Counted from the stretch's first letter, positions 1-8,734 are shown. The stretch is 64,000 nucleotides of DNA from Micavibrio sp. UBA6145 (GCA_002423205.1 DIUZ01000002.1:248001-312000), one strand, 5' to 3'. Numbers and translations are program-made. The notes: generated from the sequence alone by a model not told the origin.

Positions 1-250
1 CGACGCCGATGCGCTGGCGGATCATCATGCGCTGGGCGCGTGTCGCAATGGTCACATCCTGTCCAAACATCTGGACGGACCCGCGCGTCGGCAACTGGCT
101 TAAGTACAAAAGTTTCATCAGCGATGTTTTGCCCGCACCGGAAGGACCGGACAGGAAGTGAAACGCGCCCTGTTCCAGCGTGAAGGTGATATCGGTCAAC
201 ACTTCCGGGCCGATATTGTATCGCAGGCCCACATGCTCAAAGGTAATCAT
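1..250 (-). CDS. ftsE: Cell division ATP-binding protein FtsE, N-terminal part (3' end outside window)
   Basis: This is the ABC ATPase of the FtsEX complex, which in other bacteria couples divisome assembly to peptidoglycan hydrolase activation at the inner membrane. About 83 residues are visible. The N-terminus MITFEHVGLRY is typical of FtsE, and the Walker A box GPSGAGKTS lies at residues 35-43, followed by MKLLYL and a region matching FtsE up to the segment before the Q-loop. The ATG is at 250-248. The gene runs off the left edge, so the signature motif, Walker B and any ftsX partner cannot be checked. It is divergent from the zinc-ribbon gene at 369, an arrangement common in alphaproteobacteria. 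Confidence 0.9.
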   Translation of the reverse strand, partial: MITFEHVGLRYNIGPEVLTDITFTLEQGAFHFLSGPSGAGKTSLMKLLYLSQLPTRGSVQMFGQDVTIATRAQRMMIRQRIGV

Positions 251-368
251 GCGGGGTCCTGTTCGGCGTGATTATCGCCAAATCCGTGCGGGATAGCCCT
301 TAAGCTTATAAATCGATACAAGGTCATGATTGACCTTTATAATATCCAGATATCATAATGAAAACAGT

Positions 369-1058
369 ATGAAGATTTTATGCCCCGAATGTTCCAGCGC
401 TTACGACATCCCCATACCGCTTCTGGGGGCGGGGCGGCGCATGCGTTGTGCGCATTGCGGGCATATCTGGCTGCAGACCCCCGTGCAGGAACGCGCCTAC
501 GGCTATAACGCGCCTGAAACCGACCACGACGATATCGACCCGATTCCCATGTCCGTCCACCCGCTGGAGCCGGTGCCGGACAGTGATGACGATGATGAGG
601 ACCGGGAACGCGCGCCCGGTTTCCTGTCCGATGTGAACTGGTCCATGCTTGGCCGCATGGTCGGGGGTTTTGTTCTGGCCTGGGTGCTGGTCTACACAAT
701 TTTATACGGCTTGCTTGCAATCGGCAGCCTGCCGTCGTCCCTCAACCCGCTGGCCCGCGCCGTCGGCCTGCATGCCGGCGCGTCTGCTGCCGGGCTTGAA
801 GTCAAAGACGTAACCGCTGCGTCCAACGGCAATACCACCCGTGTCACCGGCACGCTATATAATGGCACCTTGCATCCGCTGGTCATTCCCATGGTTGAAC
901 TGACGCCGGTCATGGCTGATGGCAGCCACGGCGACGCCAAAGAAATCAAGCCCGAGCAGGACATGCTCGCGCCGCACGAAAGCATCGGTTTCAAGGCTGA
1001 TATGGGTGTAAAACTCGACGCCGGTGCCGGCGTCCGCGTCCGGCTTTTAGCGGACTGA
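369..1058 (+). CDS. MJ0042-type zinc-ribbon, DUF3426-like membrane protein
   Basis: This is a 229-residue protein of unknown exact role. The N-terminus carries two Cys pairs, CPEC (residues 5-8) and CAHC (27-30), separated by a short basic loop: the MJ0042 zinc-ribbon seen in many alphaproteobacterial proteins. An acidic Asp/Glu-rich linker follows, then one transmembrane segment around residues 95-120 and a C-terminal domain resembling DUF3426 (roughly 140-229), probably periplasmic. An in-frame ATG lies 39 bases upstream, but starting at 369 places the zinc-ribbon at the N-terminus as in the family. The 3' end overlaps the convergent lipoprotein gene by 12 bases. Confidence 0.75.
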   Translation: MKILCPECSSAYDIPIPLLGAGRRMRCAHCGHIWLQTPVQERAYGYNAPETDHDDIDPIPMSVHPLEPVPDSDDDDEDRERAPGFLSDVNWSMLGRMVGGFVLAWVLVYTILYGLLAIGSLPSSLNPLARAVGLHAGASAAGLEVKDVTAASNGNTTRVTGTLYNGTLHPLVIPMVELTPVMADGSHGDAKEIKPEQDMLAPHESIGFKADMGVKLDAGAGVRVRLLAD

Positions 1059-1304
1059 CCAATCCGGTTTATTTCTGTCTGCTTCTTCGGCGGCTTTGGC
1101 AGCACGCTCGGCCTCCGCGCGTTTGCCCTGAATACGCGCCATCTCCAGATCATATGCGTTCTGGCTTGCGCCCGGATGCGGATACGTGGCGGGGTACAGA
1201 TCTTCCGAACCGCTGGGCGGTTTGACGTTGCCTGGCTTCACGCCGCAGGCGGTCAGCGCGGTCGCGGTCATGATGCAAAGGATGGCTTTTCTCGTCGTCG
1301 TCAT
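1047..1304 (-). CDS. Small lipoprotein, LptM/YifL-like
   Basis: This is an 85-residue lipoprotein precursor. The N-terminus has a short basic start, a hydrophobic stretch and the lipobox LTAC, followed by GVKPGNVKPP and a Pro/Tyr-rich segment, then a charged Ala/Glu/Lys-rich tail. This pattern is typical of the small lipoprotein that many alphaproteobacteria encode just before lysA; LptM, the related enterobacterial protein, assists LptD maturation. Here lysA is 56 kb away (57261-58463), so the usual argH-lipoprotein-lysA order is broken. I start at the ATG at 1304 because it gives a clean signal peptide. The gene is divergent from the TlpA-like gene with 21 bases between starts. Confidence 0.65.
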   Translation of the reverse strand: MTTTRKAILCIMTATALTACGVKPGNVKPPSGSEDLYPATYPHPGASQNAYDLEMARIQGKRAEAERAAKAAEEADRNKPDWSVR

Positions 1305-1325
1305 GTGGCTATGGTACCCGGGACG

Positions 1326-1907
1326 ATGAAAAAGACAACGCGCAAATATGTCTGGTCGCTCGCCGCCAATGCCCTGCTGCTTCTGGTGGTCATTGCCGTG
1401 TGGCAATACCGCCTGCACACGCCCGGGCGCGACCCCGACGCACAATATTTACCTGAGGCGACGTATCTTGCGGATTTGCAGGATCAGGCCAGCCTGAACG
1501 ATCTGCGCGGGCAATGGGTGCTGCTCAACCTCTGGGCCTCATGGTGCCCGGGATGCATTGTTGAAATGCCCAGTCTTGAAACGTTGTCAAAAGAATACAA
1601 AAGCAAGGGCTTGCATGTCATTGCTATATCATTGGATGAGGCCGATACGCCCGACAAGGTACAGGCCAGCATCACCAAATTCAAATTCGGTGACATCGCC
1701 CGCAACTGGGACGACAAGGGGAAGGTCTATGCGAAATTCAACCCGCCCGGTCTGCCGATGACCTATCTGGCCGATCCGTCAGGCAAAATCATCCAGACAT
1801 TCGCAGGCGAACGCGACTGGTCAGACCCACAGGTAAGGGCGTTGATTGATCAGAGCTTGGATGTCAGTTCCGGCACCACGGTGAACAAATCACCGACCAG
1901 CCCGTAA
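1326..1907 (+). CDS. TlpA-like membrane-anchored thioredoxin
   Basis: This is a 193-residue thiol-disulfide oxidoreductase of the TlpA/ResA type, expected to face the periplasm and reduce apo-cytochrome or copper-protein cysteines. There is one N-terminal membrane anchor (about residues 10-27), then an AhpC/TSA-type thioredoxin fold with the redox motif WCPGC (CPGC at 74-77) and the cis-proline region GLPMTYL near residue 142. The preferred start is ATG 1326; an in-frame ATG at 1311 is possible. The last 58 bases overlap the 3' end of the convergent etfA gene. Confidence 0.82.
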   Translation: MKKTTRKYVWSLAANALLLLVVIAVWQYRLHTPGRDPDAQYLPEATYLADLQDQASLNDLRGQWVLLNLWASWCPGCIVEMPSLETLSKEYKSKGLHVIAISLDEADTPDKVQASITKFKFGDIARNWDDKGKVYAKFNPPGLPMTYLADPSGKIIQTFAGERDWSDPQVRALIDQSLDVSSGTTVNKSPTSP

Positions 1908-2767
1908 TCTGCAACCTGGAAGATCGGCGCTTCGCCGTCTTTGTTGATCGCAACGATCACTTTGGAATCCTTCATGCCCGCCAGATGCTGGATCGCGCCG
2001 GAAATGCCGACCGCGACATACAGGTCGGGCGCAACAACCTTGCCGGTCTGTCCCACCTGGTAATCATTGGGGACGAAACCGGCATCGACCGCTGCGCGTG
2101 ATGCGCCGACGGCGGCACCCAGCTTGTCTGCCAGCGCCTCGATGATCTTGAAGTTTTCACCCGAACCCACGCCGCGACCGCCGGAGACGACGATTTTAGC
2201 TGCCGTGAGTTCCGGGCGTTCAGACTTGGACAATTCAGCAGACGTGAAACTTGAAAGGCCCGTATCGCCGGTGCCTGCGACGTCTTCGGTGGTGGCGCTG
2301 CCGCCCATGGCGGCTTTATCAAATGCCGTGCCACGCACGGTAATGAATTTCACCGCATCGGATGATTGTACCGTCGCAATCGCGTTGCCCGCGTAAATCG
2401 GACGCACGAACGTATCTGCCGACACGACGCCCGTGATATCTGAGATCTGTTGTGAATCCAGCAACGCCGCCGCGCGCGGCAATACGTTTTTGCCAAATGA
2501 TGTGGCCGGGGCCAGGACATGGCTGTATCCGCCGTCTCTGACGACTTTGACGATAAGGTTGGCGGTGTTTTCCGGCATGCCATGGCAAAGTCCGGCGTCA
2601 TCGCATTTCAAATTCTTGGAAACACCTGCAATGGATTCAATCTGCGATCCGGGGCCTGCAAACAGCACATGAATATCGCCGCCGATTTTGGTGGCCGCCG
2701 TCACGGTGGACAGGGTGGCGGGGGTGATCTTGCCCGAGGTAAGTTCGGCAATAACAAGAATGCTCAT
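1850..2767 (-). CDS. etfA: Electron transfer flavoprotein alpha subunit
   Basis: This is the FAD-binding subunit of ETF, which carries electrons from acyl-CoA and related dehydrogenases to ETF-ubiquinone oxidoreductase. The protein has 305 residues, a normal length. The N-terminal ETF domain starts MSILVIAEL. The C-terminal FAD domain shows SGGRGVGSGENF near residues 193-204, then GASRAAVDAGF and the terminal block VAVGISGAIQH with APIFQVADYGLVGD. The start codon shares one base with the etfB stop, so the pair is translationally coupled. The 3' end overlaps the TlpA-like gene on the other strand. Confidence 0.96.
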   Translation of the reverse strand: MSILVIAELTSGKITPATLSTVTAATKIGGDIHVLFAGPGSQIESIAGVSKNLKCDDAGLCHGMPENTANLIVKVVRDGGYSHVLAPATSFGKNVLPRAAALLDSQQISDITGVVSADTFVRPIYAGNAIATVQSSDAVKFITVRGTAFDKAAMGGSATTEDVAGTGDTGLSSFTSAELSKSERPELTAAKIVVSGGRGVGSGENFKIIEALADKLGAAVGASRAAVDAGFVPNDYQVGQTGKVVAPDLYVAVGISGAIQHLAGMKDSKVIVAINKDGEAPIFQVADYGLVGDLFTVVPELTSKL

Positions 2768-3516
2768 CAGATCACCTTTGCTTCTTCTTTAAGTTTAGAA
2801 ATCAGCGTATCGACGTCCGGCACCTTGATGCCGCCTTTGCGTTTCGCCGGTTCTTCGACTTTTAGTGTTTTAAGACGCGTGGCCGTATCGACGCCAAGGC
2901 TGGCGATCTCGATTGTTTCCATCGGCTTTTTCTTGGCCTGCATGATTGCGGGCAGGGCGGCATAGCGCGGCGTGTTCAGGCGCAGATCCGTCGTGACAAT
3001 CGCGGGCAGTTTCAGCGACAGGGTCTCAAGACCGCCGTCCACCTCGCGCGTGACCGACGCGTTACCGTTATCAATCGAAAGTTTCGACGCAAACGTGCCC
3101 TGCGCCCAGCCCAGAAGGGCGGCCAGCATCTGGCCGGTCTGGTTTGAATCGTCATCAATGGCCTGTTTGCCCATGATGACCAGATCGGGTTTTTCCTTCT
3201 CGATCAGTTTTTGCAAAATCTTGGCTACGGCCAGCGGCTCAATGGTATCGGCGGTCTGGACCAGAATACCCCGGTCGGCCCCGACGGCCATGGCGGTACG
3301 AATGGTATCGGCGGCCTGTGCCGGCCCGATGGAGACGGCGATGATTTCTGTCGCGGTCTTTGCCTCTTTCAGGCGGACGGCTTCTTCGACGGCGATTTCG
3401 TCGAACGGGTTCATGGACATTTTGACATTGGCAAGGTCAACGCCCGTATTGTCCGGCTTGACGCGGATTTTCACGTTGTAATCGACAACCCGTTTAACGG
3501 GGACCAGAATTTTCAT
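2767..3516 (-). CDS. etfB: Electron transfer flavoprotein beta subunit
   Basis: This is the AMP-binding subunit of the ETF heterodimer, 249 residues, full length. MKILVPVKRVVDYNVKIRV at the N-terminus, NPFDEIAVEEAVRLKE near residue 37 and the DDDSNQTGQML segment near residue 120 are diagnostic of EtfB. It is the middle gene of a three-gene unit with the small twin-helix protein 10 bases upstream and etfA directly downstream. No separate promoter is visible between the three. Confidence 0.96.
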   Translation of the reverse strand: MKILVPVKRVVDYNVKIRVKPDNTGVDLANVKMSMNPFDEIAVEEAVRLKEAKTATEIIAVSIGPAQAADTIRTAMAVGADRGILVQTADTIEPLAVAKILQKLIEKEKPDLVIMGKQAIDDDSNQTGQMLAALLGWAQGTFASKLSIDNGNASVTREVDGGLETLSLKLPAIVTTDLRLNTPRYAALPAIMQAKKKPMETIEIASLGVDTATRLKTLKVEEPAKRKGGIKVPDVDTLISKLKEEAKVI

Positions 3517-3526
3517 TGCAAAGATC

Positions 3527-3721
3527 CTATTGTTTGCTCATCAGCCACAGCGCAAAGAACACGAGGGCGGCGCCCTGTGCCATCACGCGAAGCCGCATCA
3601 GTTTTTGGCCGTATTTTTGATTGAAATCGCCCCCTTTGGTCATGGACGCAAGGCCGACCACAAGCGTGGCGAGCGTGATGAACATGGCGATGGCGGTAAG
3701 GGCGAGAAAGACAGAAGACAT
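3527..3721 (-). CDS. Twin transmembrane helix small protein (HIG1-like)
   Basis: This 64-residue protein has two predicted membrane helices (about residues 4-25 and 45-61) joined by a polar, basic loop with GGDFNQKYGQKLMRLRV. This matches the HIG1-domain / twin-transmembrane-helix small proteins that alphaproteobacteria often encode directly upstream of etfB. Mitochondrial HIG1 proteins modulate respiratory complexes, so a role near the respiratory chain is plausible but only inferred from homology and the etf context. A longer in-frame alternative was not chosen because the ATG at 3721 gives a clean two-helix protein. Confidence 0.7.
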   Translation of the reverse strand: MSSVFLALTAIAMFITLATLVVGLASMTKGGDFNQKYGQKLMRLRVMAQGAALVFFALWLMSKQ

Positions 3722-3803
3722 GAAACAATAGTATAGGCGTCAAAAAGTTAACGCCACACCCTATGTTTTACGCAGCGCACCATATAAAATTTGACATAAA
3801 ACA

Positions 3804-4748
3804 ATGGGTTGGGGCATGGTCCTTGCCATCATGACAGGTATTATTTCCTTATCCGACTATTACAACAAGCTCATCCAGGTCCAGATGGGCCATCACGTCG
3901 TCAAAACGCTGCATGACGAGGTGTTCCACCATCTCAATAACGGCGCGGCCACGCTGGCCGGTTACATGCGCCGTTTCCCCGAGCGTAAGGAAAAATTCAA
4001 GGACGTGGTTCCGGTATCCCGCGCGATCAACCAGGAAATCAGCGCCGACATTCTCGCGATCATGAATCGTCTGGAAGACGACCGCGCGCGTATGCCCGAG
4101 ATGCCGTTCCTGATGGACTTGATGACGGCTGTGCCGGGCCTGAGCCGCGAAGGTTACGATGCGCTGTGTGCCGGCCGCGACCGTCTGGACACCTATGCCG
4201 ATGGCTTAAGCCAGATCCGTAAAGACGCAGAAATCATGATGCTGGAACGCAGCGGCTTTCTGGAAGGGCCCCTTGATCTTGACCGGCAGTACGACGGTAT
4301 CCCGTTGCGCGAAATCTATAACAAGGCGACACAGGTACAACTGGGCGTCAAAACCATCGCCGCGCATCGCACCGATATTGTCGAACACATGACGCGCGGT
4401 GCTGCCCGCATCAAAAACCATATCCGCACATATGATGACGACAACGGCACAAAGCTCGCCGCCTTCAATGCAGCCGAACCCGGCATTGTTGCGAATATCA
4501 CCGACCGTGTGCTGGAAATCACCGGCCCGGTCAGCATGGACACCAAGGATCTGAACGTCACGGCACTGCGCCTTGTGACGTTGATCAACGAACCCACCAG
4601 CGTAACGCAAGGCAATTACGACGCCCTGTGTGCGTTCAACGACCGTCTGGGGACGGCGGCGGCGCGTATGTTCAGTCTGCGTAAAGAGGCGGAGTTAAGC
4701 CTGATGCGTGCGGGCGGGATCGTATCTGAACGCTTTACGATTTCGTAG
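3804..4748 (+). CDS. Unknown protein built from two tandem homologous domains
   Basis: I do not recognise this 314-residue protein. Its two halves are homologous: LSDYYNKLIQVQMG near residue 15 matches LREIYNKATQVQLG near 168; NNGAATLAGYMRRF matches TRGAARIKNHIRTY; and REGYDALCAGRDRLDTYA near 114 matches QGNYDALCAFNDRLGTAA near 269, each followed by a QIRKDAE or SLRKEAE helix. Both repeats look all-helical and soluble. There is no convincing signal peptide. ATGs at 3816 and 3831 are possible starts, and none has a clear ribosome-binding site. The 3' end overlaps convergent ubiG by 14 bases. Confidence 0.6.
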   Translation: MGWGMVLAIMTGIISLSDYYNKLIQVQMGHHVVKTLHDEVFHHLNNGAATLAGYMRRFPERKEKFKDVVPVSRAINQEISADILAIMNRLEDDRARMPEMPFLMDLMTAVPGLSREGYDALCAGRDRLDTYADGLSQIRKDAEIMMLERSGFLEGPLDLDRQYDGIPLREIYNKATQVQLGVKTIAAHRTDIVEHMTRGAARIKNHIRTYDDDNGTKLAAFNAAEPGIVANITDRVLEITGPVSMDTKDLNVTALRLVTLINEPTSVTQGNYDALCAFNDRLGTAAARMFSLRKEAELSLMRAGGIVSERFTIS

Positions 4749-5427
4749 CGCGCATAAAGTAATTCACATCGACATCGCGGGCGTTTTCCACGAACGATCC
4801 GCGAAGCGGGTCGAACATCAATCCCGTCATGTCCGTGACTGTTGCGCCGCTGTCATTCAGCCATGCGGCGACTTCCGACGGTTTTTTAAATTTCTTCCAG
4901 TCATGCGTACCGGCGGGCACCCAGCGCAGGATATATTCCGCCGCGATCTTGGCCAGCGCCAGAGATTTCAGATTGCGGTTTAGCGTCGAAATCACAATCA
5001 CGCCGCCCGGTTTGGTTAGTTTCACAAGGCTTTCAACAAACAGGGCGGGGTTGTCGACATGCTCGATAATCTCAAGCGCCAGCACGGCATCGAACTGCCC
5101 CTTAAAATCTTCAGCCGTCGTGGCAAAATAATCAATATTCAGGCCGGACTGTTTTGCGTGCGCCTTGGCCGCGTCGATGTTCTCGGCACCGGCGTCGATA
5201 CCGGTGACTCTTGCGCCCATGCGCGCGAGAGGTTCGCAGATAATCCCGCCGCCGCAGCCGACATCCAGCACCTTTTTGCCCTTGGGATCGCCAATCCAGC
5301 GTTTGATGATGGGCAGGCGCACGGGGCCGAGGGCGTGCAAAGGCTTCATGGGGCCTTGCTCATCCCACCATTCACTCGCTAGTCTGGTAAAGTTTTCAAT
5401 TTCGGTTGCGTTCGCGGTTTTGCGCAT
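4735..5427 (-). CDS. ubiG: Ubiquinone biosynthesis O-methyltransferase
   Basis: This enzyme O-methylates 2-polyprenyl-6-hydroxyphenol and demethylubiquinol in ubiquinone synthesis. It has 230 residues, usual length. The N-terminus has the UbiG block IENFTRLASEWWDEQGPMKPLH, shown here split as IENFTRLASEWWDEQ near residue 10 and GPMKPLH at about 25. SAM motif I is VLDVGCGGG (53-61), and EIIEHVDNP and the C-terminal GLMFDP and DVNYFMRA segments also match. The start at 5427 was chosen over a much longer open frame because it begins at the family N-terminus. It is divergent from lysC, with 18 bases between starts. Confidence 0.95.
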   Translation of the reverse strand: MRKTANATEIENFTRLASEWWDEQGPMKPLHALGPVRLPIIKRWIGDPKGKKVLDVGCGGGIICEPLARMGARVTGIDAGAENIDAAKAHAKQSGLNIDYFATTAEDFKGQFDAVLALEIIEHVDNPALFVESLVKLTKPGGVIVISTLNRNLKSLALAKIAAEYILRWVPAGTHDWKKFKKPSEVAAWLNDSGATVTDMTGLMFDPLRGSFVENARDVDVNYFMRATKS

Positions 5428-5445
5428 AAGGGATACATAGAATAA

Positions 5446-6675
5446 ATGTCCACGCTTGTCATGAAATTTGGCGGCACCTCGGTGGCCGATCTGAAGCGCA
5501 TTGAAAATGCCGCTGAAAAGATCGCGCGCGAGCATGCTGCCGGGCATAAATGCGCCGTGGTGGTATCCGCCATGTCCGGCGTGACCAACCAATTGGTGGC
5601 GTGGTGCAACGAACTGACTGTCGACCACGACGCCCGTGAATACGACGCCGTCGTCGCGACGGGCGAACAGGTCACGGCGGGCCTGATGGCTATTGCCCTG
5701 CAAAAGCGCAGCATCAACGCCCGGTCTTGGCAGGGGTGGCAGGCCGGTATCATTTCAACGCAGGCCCATGGCCGCGCCCGTATTCAGGATATTCAGTCAC
5801 AACCGCTGCTCGATGCGCTTGATCGCGGCGAGGTGCCGGTGGTCGCGGGTTTTCAGGGTATTTCCGAAGACGGCCGCATCACCACGCTGGGCCGCGGCGG
5901 GTCTGACACATCGGCGGTGGCGCTGGCGGCCGCGCTGAAGGCTGACCGCTGCGACATCTATACCGATGTTGACGGTGTCTACACGACCGACCCGCGCGTC
6001 GTGCCGCAGGCGCGAAAACTGAAAAAGATAGCCTTTGAAGAAATGCTGGAAATGGCATCCGTCGGTGCCAAGGTATTACAGATCCGCTCGGTCGAACTGG
6101 CCATGAAATGCGGCATGAATTTACAGGTGCTCTCAAGTCTTGATGCACCCATCGGCTCGGAACTGCCGGGCACGCTTTTAGTGAAAGAGGAAGATATGCT
6201 GGAATCACATGTTATCTCGGGCGTCACATGCTCGAAGGACGAAGCCAAGATCACGCTGCACGCGGTGGCTGACAAACCCGGCATGGCGGCGTCCTACGTC
6301 CGCCCGCTGGCCAATGCCGGCATCACCATCGACATGATCGTCCAGAACGTCGCGTCTGACGGCTTGACCGATATTACCTTCACCGTACCCCGCACCGATC
6401 TGTCCCGTGCGCTCAAGGCGCTGGAAGGGGCCAATCTGGGCGCGCGCGATATCGTAAGCGACGACAAGGTCGCCAAGGTCTCCGTGGTCGGTATCGGTAT
6501 GCGCAACCACCCGGAAGTCCCTTTGCAGATGTTTGAGACCCTGGCCAGCAACCAGATCAACATCCAGGCCATCGGCACCTCCGAAATCAAGATCAGCGTC
6601 CTGATCGACGAAAAGGACGCTGGCAAGGCAGTCTCGGCCCTCCATGCCGCCTTTGAACTGGATAAAATAGCCTAA
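5446..6675 (+). CDS. lysC: Aspartate kinase
   Basis: This enzyme phosphorylates aspartate in the first step of lysine, methionine, threonine and diaminopimelate synthesis. It has 409 residues, the length of the Corynebacterium/Bacillus II-type enzyme. The kinase domain begins KFGGTSVAD (7-15), with GRGGSDTSAVALAAAL near 147 and the YTDVDGVYTTDPR segment near 179. Two C-terminal ACT domains (about residues 265-409, with SVVGIGMRNHPEV near 346) should bind lysine/threonine for feedback control. In this family an internal start can give a separate beta subunit of the ACT domains; I did not identify it. lysA lies at the far end of the window. Confidence 0.96.
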   Translation: MSTLVMKFGGTSVADLKRIENAAEKIAREHAAGHKCAVVVSAMSGVTNQLVAWCNELTVDHDAREYDAVVATGEQVTAGLMAIALQKRSINARSWQGWQAGIISTQAHGRARIQDIQSQPLLDALDRGEVPVVAGFQGISEDGRITTLGRGGSDTSAVALAAALKADRCDIYTDVDGVYTTDPRVVPQARKLKKIAFEEMLEMASVGAKVLQIRSVELAMKCGMNLQVLSSLDAPIGSELPGTLLVKEEDMLESHVISGVTCSKDEAKITLHAVADKPGMAASYVRPLANAGITIDMIVQNVASDGLTDITFTVPRTDLSRALKALEGANLGARDIVSDDKVAKVSVVGIGMRNHPEVPLQMFETLASNQINIQAIGTSEIKISVLIDEKDAGKAVSALHAAFELDKIA

Positions 6676-6740
6676 CCAACCTGTGGAAATGCCTTAATTT
6701 ATACCTGTAATGTTTTGGGGTGGTTGGTTATAAACGGACC

Positions 6741-7586
6741 ATGCTCAAACTGCGGATGGTCGAACGGAACGTTCTGGACAATTACACCGATTTACCGGTG
6801 GGCGAGGTCCTGCGCCGTGTCCGTAACCAGTACGCGCTTGAACTGCCCTATGTGGCCGCATCCCTGAATATCCGCCCCGAACACCTGGCCGCCATCGAAG
6901 CCGGGGATATTTCCCGCCTGCCGGGCCGGGTTTACGCCATCGGCTTTGTGCGCACCTACGCCGATTACCTGAAACTGGACAGCGACAAGATTGTCTACAT
7001 GTTCAAATCGCAGGTGATTGGCCACACCATTGCCCGCGACCTTAATTTCCCGATCCCCGTCACCGAAACCCGTTCGCCCGCATGGTGGATGGTCGCGGCG
7101 TCCGTCGGCACGCTGGCCCTTATCGGCCTGCTGGTCTGGGCCCTGAGCGGCTCGACCGAGGCGGAGCCTGACATGCCGGTGGCTGCCGCCGAAACCACCA
7201 GGGCCGCCGACGCGGCCCCAACCGCCCCCGTGGTCGATGAAACCACCCCCATCAAGCAGGGCGACGGCAAACTGACGGTGACCGCGAAAGAGGCCAGCTG
7301 GGTCGAAATCCGCTCCGGCGACAATCCGGACGAAATCCTGTTTTCCCGCGTCCTGAAAAAGGGCGAAAGCTATACCGCGCCCGATCAGGACAGCCTGACC
7401 CTGTCGACCGGCAACGCCGAGGGCGTGGCCGTAACCTGGGCCGGTAAGAAAATCGACATCTTCGAGGGCCGCAAGGGGATCGTCCGCAACCTGCCTGTCG
7501 GGGGCCTTGCCGCTTATAAAGTTGAAGATTCCGCCCCAGCTGCTAAATCTGTCCCGGCACAACCGGCAGCTTCGGAACAAGAATGA
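6741..7586 (+). CDS. RodZ-like helix-turn-helix membrane protein (DUF4115)
   Basis: This 281-residue bitopic protein is related to the cell-shape protein RodZ. A cytoplasmic HTH_25 domain (about residues 15-85, with LRRVRNQYALELPYVAASL and GRVYAIGFVRTYADYL) precedes one transmembrane helix (about 113-134), a low-complexity Ala/Pro/Thr linker and a C-terminal DUF4115 domain with SWVEIRS. RodZ links MreB to the elongasome in other bacteria, and the same role is likely but not proven here. An in-frame GTG at 6720 could extend the protein by seven residues. The stop overlaps the ispG start by four bases (ATGA), so the two are co-translated. Confidence 0.8.
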   Translation: MLKLRMVERNVLDNYTDLPVGEVLRRVRNQYALELPYVAASLNIRPEHLAAIEAGDISRLPGRVYAIGFVRTYADYLKLDSDKIVYMFKSQVIGHTIARDLNFPIPVTETRSPAWWMVAASVGTLALIGLLVWALSGSTEAEPDMPVAAAETTRAADAAPTAPVVDETTPIKQGDGKLTVTAKEASWVEIRSGDNPDEILFSRVLKKGESYTAPDQDSLTLSTGNAEGVAVTWAGKKIDIFEGRKGIVRNLPVGGLAAYKVEDSAPAAKSVPAQPAASEQE

Positions 7587-8734
7587 CAACCGATCACACC
7601 AGCGTGCGGCCGTGGCGTTCAATCGCCCGGCGCAAATCGCGTCAGATCATGGTGGGTAACGTCCCGGTGGGCGGCGATGCGCCCATTACCGTGCAAACCA
7701 TGACCAATACGCTGACCAGCGATGCAAAGGCCACGATTGAACAGATCAATCGCTGCGTCGACGCCGGTGCCGACATCGTGCGCGTATCCTGCCCGGATGA
7801 AGCCAGCACGGCGGCATTCAAAGACATCGTCAAAAACGTTTCCGTCCCGCTGGTCGCCGATATTCATTTCCATTACCGCCGCGGCATCGAAGCGGCTGAG
7901 GCTGGCGCTGCATGTCTTCGCATCAATCCCGGCAATATCGGGTCCGAAGAGCGCGTGCGCGAAGTCATCAAGGCCGCTAAGGATAACAACTGTGCCATGC
8001 GCATCGGGGTGAATGCCGGCAGCCTCGAGCGCGACCTGCTCGAAAAATACGGCGAACCATGCCCCGACGCGATGCTGGAAAGCGCAATGCGCCATATCCG
8101 CATCCTCGAAGACAACGACTTTTTCAATTTCAAGATTTCGTGCAAAGCCTCCGATGTTTTCATGGCGGTGGCGGCATATCAACTGCTTGCCGATGCCTGT
8201 GATTACCCGATCCATCTTGGTATTACCGAGGCGGGTGGCCTGCGCAGCGGCACTGTCAAATCATCCATCGGCATGGGCAATCTTCTCTGGTCCGGTATTG
8301 GTGATACGATCCGCGTATCGCTGTCTGCCGCACCTGAGGAAGAAGTCAAAGTCGGTTTTGACATTCTTAAGGGTCTTGGCCTGCGCCACCGCGGCGTCAA
8401 CGTCATTTCATGCCCGTCCTGCGCCCGACAGCAATTCGACGTCATCAAGACGGTCGAGGTGCTGGAACAGCGTCTGGCCCATATCACCACGCCCATGACG
8501 CTCAGCATCATCGGCTGCGTCGTCAACGGACCGGGGGAGGCATTGATGACCGATATCGGCCTGACCGGCGGCGGCAAGGGCACGCACCAGATCTACCTGA
8601 ACGGCGAACAGCATCACCGCATCCAGGACGGACAGGAAGACCTCGTGACGCATATCGTCAGACAGGTTGAGGCAAAGGCCGCTGAAATCGCCGCAAGGCT
8701 GCCCGCGCCCCTGAAATCCACTGCAGCCGCCTGA
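7583..8734 (+). CDS. ispG: 4-hydroxy-3-methylbut-2-en-1-yl diphosphate synthase (flavodoxin)
   Basis: This 4Fe-4S enzyme converts MEcPP to HMBPP in the non-mevalonate isoprenoid pathway, supplying precursors for ubiquinone and undecaprenyl phosphate. It has 383 residues. The N-terminal TIM barrel starts with a typical RRKSRQIMVGNVPVGG block. The cluster ligands are the two Cys of CPSC (about 277 and 280), Cys312 in GCVVNGPGE and Glu319. It is a single-TIM-barrel bacterial form without the insert seen in plants and some other bacteria. It overlaps the RodZ-like gene by four bases, a pairing seen in other proteobacteria. Confidence 0.97.
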   Translation: MTTDHTSVRPWRSIARRKSRQIMVGNVPVGGDAPITVQTMTNTLTSDAKATIEQINRCVDAGADIVRVSCPDEASTAAFKDIVKNVSVPLVADIHFHYRRGIEAAEAGAACLRINPGNIGSEERVREVIKAAKDNNCAMRIGVNAGSLERDLLEKYGEPCPDAMLESAMRHIRILEDNDFFNFKISCKASDVFMAVAAYQLLADACDYPIHLGITEAGGLRSGTVKSSIGMGNLLWSGIGDTIRVSLSAAPEEEVKVGFDILKGLGLRHRGVNVISCPSCARQQFDVIKTVEVLEQRLAHITTPMTLSIIGCVVNGPGEALMTDIGLTGGGKGTHQIYLNGEQHHRIQDGQEDLVTHIVRQVEAKAAEIAARLPAPLKSTAAA

